Below are positions 10,901 through 19,423 of a stretch of 44,568 nucleotides of DNA, piece by piece; the stretch's first letter is position 1, and every line of letters begins with the position of its first letter. The notes beneath the pieces are model-generated. The model had not been told where the DNA came from. It ran no database searches and saw only the letters and a list, made by a program, of their open reading frames with translations. The stretch is from Falciphora oryzae (Eukaryota > Ascomycota > Sordariomycetes > Magnaporthales > Magnaporthaceae), in the NCBI GenBank assembly GCA_000733355.1, contig JNVV01000004.1:925486-970053 (forward strand), in the 5' to 3' direction. Both the position numbers and the translations under genes were made by a program.

Positions 10901-13884
10901 CTGCTACCCGTTTTCCCGATCATTAGCCCTAGGACCACGAAATTCACCTCAAAAAAGGAGCTTAATTAACCCATGGCCCCTTGTATTTAATGAGCTAAAG
11001 GGAATTGGATGTCCTAAAGCCGTGGCTGGAAAAGCAGGTACGAATCGGTCGGGCTAGGCAATGCAAAACTGCTAACAGTTCGCCCCTTATGTTCGCAAAA
11101 AAGAAAGACCCCTTCGATCTTTTAAAGGTAGTAGTCGATTACAGGGACGTAAACGCTAAAACGATTCCGATTCGGTGCCTTATCCCGCTTATTACGGAGC
11201 TTTAGGATCGATTTCGGAATGCTAAATGGAAAACAAAAATCGACCTTAAAACCGGGTTTAACCTAATTCGGATGAAGAAAGGGCACGAATGGCTTACGGC
11301 TTTCCGTTACAAATACGGCGTTTTCGAGTTCACGGTTATGCCTATAGGCCTTATCAACGCCCCCGCTACCTTCCAAAGCATGATGAACCATATTTTTATG
11401 AACTTTATTAATGCCGGGCTTTTCGTGTATTTGGATGACCTTTTAATATACGTAGAGATTAAGGAACAATACGATAGTTTGGTAAAGGAGGTGCTTCGCC
11501 GCTTTACTAAATACAACTTGGCCGTAGCTCCTCGCAAATGCGTTTGGGGGGTATACGAAGTCGAGTTTTTTAGTTACATAATAGGACCCGAAGGCATCGC
11601 TATATCCAAAAACAAAGTTGATGCTATTATCTAATGGAAGGCCTTTAACTGCTTTAAGGACTCCTAGTCGTTCGTCGGCTTTGCCAACTTTTATAGGAGG
11701 TTTATTAAAAGGTTTTTAAAAATCGTTAAGCTTATAACGACGGCCAACGCTTTGCTTAAAAGCTAATGGCGATGGACCCCCGAAATGGAATAGGCCTTCG
11801 AAGCCTTTAAAGTCGCTTTCGTTTCGCCTCCAATACTCCGGCATTTCGACCCATCTTTTTTAATACAAGTTGAAGTGGACGCTTTAAACTTTGCCCTTAG
11901 AGGGGTGTTATCCCAAAAGGACCCCGAAACTAATAAACTGCACCCCGTTGCCTTTTATTTACGTAAAATGTCGCCCGCTGAAATTAATTATAAAATTTAC
12001 GATAAGGAACTTTTGGCGGTCGTTAATTGCTTCGCTAGGTGGAGGTATTATTTCGAAAGGGCAAAGTACTGGATAAAGGTTTATACGGATTACTGGAACC
12101 TCGAATATTTCCTGACGGCTAAAGTTTTTAATCGAAGGCAAGCTAGATGGGCATAATAGCTGGTTGGTTATTAGTTTATAATTAATTACCGGCTAGGAAA
12201 GCAAAATAAAAAAGCCGATATGCTATCGAAATTACCCCAGCACAAATTTAAAAAAGGGGGGAGTGAGGATTAGCCGATTACAACGATCTTATAAAAAAAA
12301 CACTTCCTAACAAAAATTTCGGCCTTGGAAAAATAAAAAGATAACCTTATGGAAGAAGTTTTGCCGCAAAAAGCACCTTTTTTCCTTTTATCCCTAAGCC
12401 GGCTTTGTAGTATTCCAATTTTAAAATGGGCTACGGAATTTACTAACAAAGTTAAGCAAATTGGTATATCGGATTCCAAATACCAGGGCCGCTTTTAAAA
12501 GCCCGAAAAGGGTAAAAAAGTTAAGGATAGCCTCCTTTATTATAAAAAAAAATTGTGGGTGCTAATAAAAGCCTTGCAAAAGGAAGTCTTTAAGTCCGAA
12601 TATAACACAAAAGTCGCTGGATATATGGGTATAAATAAAACCTTCGAATTAATTACTTAGCACTTTTGGTGGCCTAATATCGAAGCAAAAGTTCGGGAAT
12701 ACGTAAGGGGATGCCTGGAGTGCTAACGCAATAAGGCCCCAAAGCATGCCCCTTTTAAACCCCTATAACCTATAGAGCTGCATTACCAGCTTTAGAAAAC
12801 GGTGGCTATAAACTTCATTACGGACCTTCCTTTAAGCGATAGGTGCGATTTAATTTGGGTAATAGTAGACCCTTTTACCAAAATGGCGCATTTCGTCCCC
12901 CTTAAAATCGAAAGTAAGAAATCGGATAACCTTATCCGCATTTTCGCCAAAAAATACTGGCGATTGCACGGTATGCTTTTAGATATTATTTCTAATAAAA
13001 ATTCCAGATTTATAAGCCACTTATGGAAAAACTTCCTCCGTTTGGTAGGCATTAAGCCAAAAATGAGCACTGCTTTCTATCCCCAAACGGATAGACAAAT
13101 TAAAAGGCTTAACCAAAACCTGGAAACCTACTTTAGGTTTTTCGTAAATTACAAAATGACTAATTGGGTTGAGCTATTACTTACGGCGGAATTTGCTTAT
13201 AATAATATATTTTCGGCAAATACTTTCATTACTCCCTTTTTCGCCAACTACGGGTACCACCCAGCTTCTAATAATCCCCCTCTCTTAAAACGAGTACGCA
13301 ATCCAGCAAGCCAACTTTACCGGCATTAAATGACCTAAGTGCACGAAAAAGCCAAACAACACCTCGAAAAAGCCCGGGAACGAATGAAGCATTGGGCCGA
13401 TAAAAGGAAAAGCCCTTCGCCGGTTTTTACCGAAAAATAATTCGTTATGTTAAACGCCCGGCACATAAAAACCCGTCGCCTTACCAAAAAACTCGATGCC
13501 AAAATGCTCGGGCCTTTCCGGATCTTTAAGGTTATTTCTCCCACGGCGGTACGATTGGCCCTGCTTAAAACCTGGAAAATCTATAACGCTTTCTACGTAT
13601 CCTTTATCGAACCTTACCGCTTTAGCATTTAAATACGACCTAACCCTAACCAGGTATTGCGGGAGGCCCTTTCGGTTATAAAAGATTTCGTTATAAAAAA
13701 GGTTATGGATTCTATGGATATAAGCGGGAAGGTTCGTTACTTTGTCCGATGGGAAAATTACCTACGCAAAAAGGATTGGACGTAGGAACCTTAGGAGCAT
13801 TTTAATACCGACGGGTTTAAGCAACACGTTGTTGCCTTTCATCGGCTCAACCCCGATAAGCTTAAAGACCCCCGCGTGCTATAA
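7915..13884 (+). pseudogene. Gag-Pol polyprotein of the Ty3/gypsy element
   Basis: One reading frame extends from about 7915 (first plausible ATG; an earlier start is possible) to a terminal TAA at 13882-13884. It has about 60 internal stops, nearly all TAA or TAG, and no frameshift. Landmarks in order are the gag zinc knuckle CWRCGREGHHTLEC (about 9991-10032), the protease block FLDGGSDTKVIS (about 10363), RT blocks VDYRDVN and YLDDLLIY (about 11431), RNase H block HPVAFYLRKMSPAE, the integrase HHCC finger ending CLEC, and the integrase core. In the core the first Asp is present (IVDPFTKMAHF). The second appears as Asn (IISNKNSRF) and the Glu as Lys (QIKRLNQ). GPF-type LGPFRIFKV and a chromodomain remnant (VRYFVRWENY) follow. 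The TGA at 10240 could be the original gag end or a mutated Arg codon. Confidence 0.9.
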
Positions 13885-13957
13885 AATATAGGCACAACCG
13901 CATCCCTTAAGCGGGCTTCAAAAGGTTTCGAAACGCGCCCTAGGAAAAGGAGGATAG

Positions 13958-14335
13958 TGTTATACGAAAGAACTTGTGGACTCACCTAATCGGCCCCACA
14001 AAAGGTCCGGGAACCGGTATAAGTGCCCAACGGCCCCGAGGCCCAAAGGCCGAAGGCCGGAGGGGCAGTGTAAATCATGTACTCAATACTTCGCACGGAT
14101 CACAGGGTGGTTTATATAAACCCTGCCATCTCCTATGTCCTCCATGAAAGATTCCTTCTTCCTCAAACATCTCTTGAGCCCATAGAAAGATTATCTGCAA
14201 TATAGAGATCCTTCTCCAAGCCGTCTTTGACCCCTTGTTACAGATTCCTTCTTCCTCAAGCATCTCTTGAGCCCATAGAAAGATTATCTGCAATATAGAG
14301 ATCCTTCTCCAAGCCGTCTTTGACCCCTTGTTACA
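13958..14335 (+). repeat. Right LTR (378 bp)
   Basis: It starts TGT and ends ACA. It matches the left LTR throughout except for an extra 93 bp caused by a tandem duplication of its 3' part. It is flanked on the left by a purine-rich tract and on the right by AAGGT. Confidence 0.95.
14149..14334 (+). repeat. 93-bp tandem duplication inside the right LTR
   Basis: Two units, 14149-14241 and 14242-14334, each begin AGATTCCTTCTTCC and end CCCTTGTTAC. I see one difference between them (A or G in CAAACATC/CAAGCATC). The left LTR has a single unit. Confidence 0.95.
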
Positions 14336-14789
14336 AAGGTCGCTTTGCAAGTACCAACTTTATGCGCATCGCCCGGATTTTAAAAGCACCCGACGAGGCG
14401 GAGGTTTGGTTGGCGCTAAATGAGCGAAGGCGGGAACTGTATGTAAAGGGTTTAAAAAAGTCGTAGTAAATGCTGGCAATTTGTGCGTTAGGAGGGCGGG
14501 TGAAGGGGTTGTTTTTAAAGCTATTACTACGGCGGTTAATATCCGTTATCGATAGCTTTAAAAAAAAAAAAATAAAGTAGGCGGTTAGTTGTTATTAGAT
14601 TTTATTAGTGGATTTGGCCCCATTATTTCGTTATTTTTCGTTCAAATTTAGTAAAAAGTGGGCCCAAATTGGGCAGAATCTAATTTTTTGAATCGAGGAG
14701 CAATCCTATTACAAATCCGGCCTAACGCCAAAAAAACGAATCGCGATATTTTTAAAAATAACAACTTTATTACCCAACCACGTCCTTTT

Positions 14790-15902
14790 TTATAGGCGCC
14801 TCGCTTTGGCAATTGCTTCGTTATACTGTTTAGCTATTATTTCCGTCGCCTTTAATCGTATATAATCCTAATGCAAATTTGTTAACTTTCGATAACAAAC
14901 CTCCCGCGCGCGTAAAAAAGTCGCTAAATCCTTTGCTTTTAACGGAGGCTGATTCTTTTGTTGGTACGCTATTAATAGGTTATGCAAAGCAGTTACCGCG
15001 TAAACGATTTGCTTTTAGCTTTTAAACCCGTATTTTGCTGGCGCGTTTTTAACGATTTTTTACTGCCTTTTTAATTTCCCGAACGCCTTTTTAACCGATA
15101 CCCTTTGCCGGGAGTGCCGCAAATTATATAGTTCCTTCCGATTCGCCGGCGGTCTTTTTGTTTCCCGCCAATTTTGCAAATGGTACCGGACTTCCGCAAA
15201 CGGTACTATAATACCGGGCTTCGAACCAAAGCTAACGTTTGCAAAGTAATACCTATTCCGAGGTATCCGGAAATCGAGATTAAGGGCCGCCCCGAAGAGA
15301 GTAAAGTCGTTTATTAAACCCTTTGCGCTTGCTAACACGTAGGTAAACGCAAGGTTAGATTTGATTGCCGCGAAAACGTTTTGCGAAAGATTCCCCTTCC
15401 GATCGAACCACGGCTTTTAAGCTGTCCTTTTAATAAAGGCCGCGACGTACGTACCGTTAATCGTACCGATACACCCGTTTAATCCCCTAAAGATATCGGG
15501 GTTAAGCTTAACCTCCGGGTTAAGCCAACTATTAGGCGGCAAACGTACTATCGCTAAGTGGAATTTTTGCATGGGCTTTAGTACGTTATGGAACACTTCG
15601 CTAACCGTACTTTGCGAGATTTTAAAAAAATGCGCCGCGAGCCGCTGGGTAACGCTTTGCGCAACGATTAACAAAAAGATTATCACTTTGTGGGCGGGTT
15701 TTTGGTATCGAGTGCTTTCGAGGCCGGCGTTGTTAACGAGCCAGTTAACGAGAAGGCGGAAATCCTCCTTTCCCAGGCGGAATAAGGTACGGAAACGAGT
15801 TTCCCTTTTATTTTGAAGATTTTTGGCGATATACCCGGCGTGTTAAGGACCGCCGGCGTTTAAGATTTCCTTCGGTGGGATAGGTTTATACTGTTGCAGC
15901 AT
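14790..15902 (-). pseudogene. Harbinger DDE transposase, element B, inactivated
   Basis: One frame of 371 codons runs from an ATG at 15902 (likely not the ancestral start; the N-terminus is shorter than in element A) to a stop at 14790-14792, with several in-frame TAA/TAG codons and no frameshift. It aligns along its length with the transposase of element A. It still has intact Gln codons at IVAQSVTQ and KISQSTVSE, where A has stops. Catalytic residues are lost: the first block reads TINGTYV (Asn for Asp), the second YYFANVSFG (Asn for Asp) and the third VKKAFG (Lys for the expected Glu). All are G-to-A changes on the coding strand. The gene is not functional. Confidence 0.88.
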
Positions 15903-16372
15903 ACGCTTTTAGTACCGGAGTTTTTTTTCCCTGCGGATTTTGCGCAAACGGAAAATTGCAATAACAGTCGCTATCGCCTTTACGCTTCGAAAAAAGCGAT
16001 TGCGGCCGTTCCCCATGACGTTGTGAATAGCTTTTTTTGCTAATAAATTTGGCCGTTTTTTTGCAGTTAAGTACGAACAACCCTACGGGCGACTTCTTTG
16101 ACGACTTCCCTGACGACCGCACCGGACCTTTTATGGCTGGTGCGAGTTACAGACGAAAAATAAGGGCTTGAGCCATTTTTGCTGGGCAACTAGTACAAAT
16201 CCGGCTTAGTTTTGGCTTAAAACAATTCCTTGTCGATGAGGTACTTCGATTTTACCCTTGTGATTTTGCATAAACCTCCCCGGCCTAGGGAGGACGTTTG
16301 TGCACCGTTTTGGCGGCCAAATTAGGCAAGGTGCGTCGAGATAAAATAAAAAACCCTTGTCCCTTGGCATTC

Positions 16373-16415
16373 TCCCTGATTAGGAGCTCCCTGACCGGTG
16401 CCGCCGATCAGGCCC
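16373..16415 (-). repeat. Right terminal inverted repeat of element B
   Basis: It is the inverted match of 5890-5932, ending GCCGATCAGGCCC. The next bases are TAA, not the TTA found on the left. Confidence 0.88.
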
Positions 16416-16418
16416 TAA

Positions 16419-17052
16419 AAGGGCAAACTCCATGGGGTCTCAATGGTTTCTCCTATTGGATTGGGTCTCGAACCGAGGCCGTCGCGGCCAACAACGGAAG
16501 TTGACTCACCCCGTCGAGGCCACGATTCTGCGCGTGCCTATTCGTCTAGCCCAGAGAGAGCCGGGCGAGGAGCTTTAGCCTAGTGGCTTCTCGACATCGC
16601 CAATGAAGCCAGAATGCCAACGCTGCTTGGCCCTGCAGAGTTGATGTGTGGTAACACAAGGCCTTCGAACTCGATGATGGTAGTAGCCCGTCACGAGCAG
16701 ACCTCGTCGAACTTCACTCCGCTTATTTCCCTTTCAGCCTGACCTTGTCTTGGTTTGGAAACAAAGCGTGTCAAACTCGCCCATACCACGTACAAGCGGC
16801 TTGGCAGAGGCGCCAATTGCCCGCTCTTTGAGCTTCAGCTGAGCAGCCTCGCTCGCTGCACACGTAACCGCCCTCGTGGTGTGGAATGCTAAAGATGCAT
16901 TTATCCGCTTGTTTCGCAGTTCGTCGGCGCGGCTCTCATGTGTTGTGACGAAGCCAAATCCTCACTCAAGAAAAAATATCATTATCCCAATATCTTGTAC
17001 TCTACGCGTACATCTTCCCGCCGCAGCCCACCACTCTATCCCCTAATCCCCC
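16419..17052. other. Intergenic between element B and the MDR gene
   Basis: This interval of about 630 bp must contain the promoter of the oxidoreductase gene at 17053. The last 70 bp are AT-rich then pyrimidine-rich (AAAAAATATCATTATCCC followed by C-rich sequence). No other gene or RNA is seen. Confidence 0.5.
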
Positions 17053-18256
17053 ATGGCCACCCCCACCACAAAAGCATGGACCTTCACCAAGCCAGGCGAG
17101 CCCTCTGAGGTGCTCACCCTCGACACGGCCCACCCAAAGCCCGCCTTCCCCCCGCAGCCACCGGTGCCTAAGGCCGTCGAGCGCCTCCTGGCCGAGGAGT
17201 GGGTCCTCGTCCGGGTCGCCTACGCGGCGCTGAACCACGGCACCTCCTTCTACCTCCGGGTCCTCCCCGCCTGGGCCCGCAAGCCCGGCCCCGTCGTGCC
17301 CGAGCTAGACTTTTCCGGCATCGTCGAGGACGTCTGGGACCCCAACCCCAACCCCAGCCCCCAGCCGCGCTTCACCAAGGGCGATGCAGTCTGCGGCTTC
17401 ATCCCCGTCTCCTTCGCCTGGCCCACGGGCACCGGCGCCCTGCAGGAGTACATTGCGATCCCGGCCCGGTTCGCCGTCAAGGCCCCGAATCCAGCAGGGC
17501 TGCGCGAGGCGGCCGGCCTGATGGTGGCGGCGTGCACGGCGCTGCAGGTCGTCGAGGCGGCGCGGCTGCGGCGCGGGCAGCGGGTCCTGGTCAACGCGGC
17601 GAGCGGCGGCATCGGCTCGTTCGCGCTGCAGATGGCGCGGCAGCAGGTCGGGCCCGAGGGGTACATCGTCGGCGTGTGCTCGGGCAGGAACGCGGAGATG
17701 GTCAAGAGTATCGGGGCTGATGAGGTTTGTTCTTCCTTTCCCTATATATCTACATGCACAGTATCTTGACATGGACCCCCTGGACCACCCACAGGTCATC
17801 GACTACCAGCAGCACACCCCCCTCGCCCCCGAGCTCAAGCGCCGCTACGCCGCCAACCCCCTCGACGCGGCGCTCGACTGCATCGGGGTCCAGCAGCTGT
17901 ACGTCGCGAGCGCGGGCTTCCTCTCCCCGGGCGGTATCTACAGCGCGGTAGGCCTCGTCCTCCAAGCCTGGACGCTGCGGCACATGATCCCCTGCTTCAT
18001 CGCCATGGAGCTCAACGCGCTCTGGCCGCAATCCCCATGGCTCGGCGGGACCGGCCGCGCCTGGCGCTGCGCCAAGATGATGGACGCGAGCACCGAGACG
18101 ATGCAGCGGATCGCCGATATGGCGGCGGCAGGAGAGATCCGCACCGTGGTCGACGGCGGCGAGGAGTGGGCGTTCGAGGACGTGTCCGCCGCGCTGGTAA
18201 GGCTCGAGAGCAGGCGCGCGGCGGGCAAGATTGTCGTCAGGGTGGGGGGTCCCTGA
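17053..18256 (+). CDS. Medium-chain dehydrogenase/reductase, quinone-oxidoreductase type
   Basis: Two exons, 17053-17724 and 17795-18256, are separated by a 70-nt phase-0 intron (GTTTGT donor, CCACAG acceptor), giving 377 residues. The product belongs to the MDR superfamily. An N-terminal GroES-like half (about residues 1-150) includes VAYAALNHG and PELDFSGIVEDV. A Rossmann half has the NAD(P)-binding AASGGIG (residues 182-188) and, split by the intron, GADE/VIDY. The zinc-ligand Cys and the GHE motif of true alcohol dehydrogenases are absent, so it is likely a zinc-independent NAD(P)H oxidoreductase of the quinone-oxidoreductase or RTN4IP1-like group. The substrate cannot be told. The ATG at 17053 has a C-rich leader and good family length. 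It converges with the transcription-factor gene downstream. Confidence 0.92.
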
Positions 18257-19423
18257 GCAACCGGGTTGGTGCATCGGTCATGGGTCATGGGAAGGGAAGG
18301 AGGCATAGTTTTCGGGGGCATCACCCCCTGACCCAGCCATGTCCCGTCTCACCCGTTCCCTATCTGACAAAGTAGCTCGCTCCCTTACGACCAGTTAAGG
18401 TTGTCGCGTGATAAATCTCCATTCAAACCTAGCGTGTCATTTGCACTCTATGAAAATGGCGACTTTTTTTCTTCTCCCAGCGCCAGCCCGGGGAACAAAA
18501 AAAAAAAAAAGGTCGGACGACAGGTTGAACCCGGCGCGTTGCGTCATCAGCTCGCCCGAAAGCTTGGCCCGGGGATACAACGGGGGTCGCACAAGTCTAA
18601 ACCTCGGACAGAAGTGAGCCCACAAGACATGCAGTAGTGAGTCCGATGGCATCGTCCAGGTCGAGTCAAGAAATCAGGATGAGGGTTTAACGGGTGTAAG
18701 ACGGAGCCTATGCACACATGGACAGCCGGGTCGGGGTCTGGGGCATCCGACACTCCGTGCTTACGCACCGTCATTCCTATCCGTTCCGAACCCCCATCCG
18801 CCCCGCTGGCTTTTTCAGAGTCTTTTGCTGCGCCGCCGGCTGGCCCTGCCAAGCCCTGTGTTAGTGCCGCCGCAGGGTTCTAGAACCTGCTCCGGCGACG
18901 GGAAACACCACCAATCATCCTTTACCTAGACCAATAGTCCGTCCGCTGAGTGAGACCCGCCTATCTTTTTATCAGAATGAGAGATTGATTCGGTTTATCC
19001 AACAGCCAGGTCGAGGGAACCGACAGAGCAAGTGCCTGGCCGCCTTGAGGAGGGGTGTGCTGAGTGCCCAAAGCCAACGCCATCTATCTGCCGGGGAGAG
19101 TGGTAATGGTACAAAATAGCAAAACAAAAGACTGCCACAGATGGTACCCAGCCAAGATAGTACAATATTGCCAGCGCCCGACGCTAGACAATCCTTCACA
19201 TTAGCCATCATCGCCGCGTTTGCGGCCTGCTTCGTATCGGGGAGACCAAAATGCCCGCCCTCGTTTCCTTATTTCCCTCTTTCCATCAATATTTCTTCCT
19301 TTCTTCGTGTGTTCCTGCGGGAGGTGGGTATCATGGGAACCATGGGCAAGGCTTCTCCAAGCAACAAGCCCCTGGACAGAATCGAGAAGGGCGTACGGTC
19401 TTCCCAGAAAACCATCGTGTCCT
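18257..19423. other. Convergent intergenic region, no gene recognised
   Basis: This region lies between the 3' ends of the MDR gene and the minus-strand transcription factor. It contains a run of 14 A (about 18498-18511) and short ORFs without recognisable content. It presumably holds the 3' untranslated regions of both genes. Confidence 0.5.

Larger units (their letters stand above)
7267..14335 (+). mobile_element. Ty3/gypsy LTR retrotransposon with chromodomain, RIP-degraded
   Basis: This is a 7069-bp element with LTRs of 285 bp (left) and 378 bp (right) and a 5-bp target duplication. The internal region encodes gag with a CX2CX4HX4C zinc knuckle, then protease, reverse transcriptase with YLDD, RNase H, integrase and a C-terminal chromodomain-like block. 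The order protease-RT-RNaseH-integrase is that of Ty3/gypsy chromoviruses. A purine-rich tract (about 13942-13954) precedes the right LTR. I could not identify a primer-binding site after the left LTR. The whole coding region stays in one frame, with about 60 in-frame stops. Confidence 0.95.
6142..14466 (+). pseudogene. Harbinger ORF1 of element B, split by LTR insertion
   Basis: This Myb/SANT-like gene is homologous to 2711-4027. The 5' part runs 6142-7261 in one frame with about seven TAA/TAG stops and no frameshift. It retains WFSDKTA, NKYDTEKRR and DPDLVAAAR blocks. The frame is interrupted after the codons for Ala-Tyr by the LTR retrotransposon (7267-14335). It resumes after the AAGGT duplication at 14341 and ends with FMRIARILKAPDEAEVW and a stop at 14464-14466. 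Joining the halves across one copy of the duplication gives exactly the spacing seen in element A, which proves the insertion point. It lacks the Glu-Gly and poly-proline expansions of A. Confidence 0.9.
5890..16415. mobile_element. PIF/Harbinger DNA transposon, element B, split by a retrotransposon
   Basis: Terminal inverted repeats of 43 bp begin GGGCCTAATCGGC at 5890 and end at 16415. The two repeats differ only by C/T or G/A transitions. Removing the LTR element and its duplication leaves about 3450 bp, close to the 3428 bp of element A. It carries the same gene layout: Myb/SANT ORF1 on plus (from 6142) and transposase on minus (15902-14790). The left flank reads TTA and the right flank TAA, so the target duplication is imperfect. 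Non-coding parts 14467-14789 and 15903-16372 show only AT-rich sequence homologous to the ends of element A. Both genes are full of stops. B is older than both A, which inserted at its edge, and the retrotransposon inside it. Confidence 0.9.

Noticed and set aside
7915..13884. Stop-codon reassignment or A-to-I mRNA editing of UAG codons in the retroelement
   Set aside because: Host genes in the window stop at normal stop codons. Many stops are TAA at Gln positions, which UAG-to-UGG editing cannot restore, and catalytic residues also show RIP-type changes.
16460..16485. tRNA-like T-arm (TCTCGAACCGA) near the right end of element B
   Set aside because: No complementary stems of the right length and no A box or acceptor stem could be found around it on either strand.
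17199..18274. Long alternative-frame ORFs over the MDR gene, and similar ones over LYS4, SEC61 and the ABC transporter
   Set aside because: They are GC-rich shadow frames (Arg/Ala/Gly/Pro-rich) of well-supported genes.
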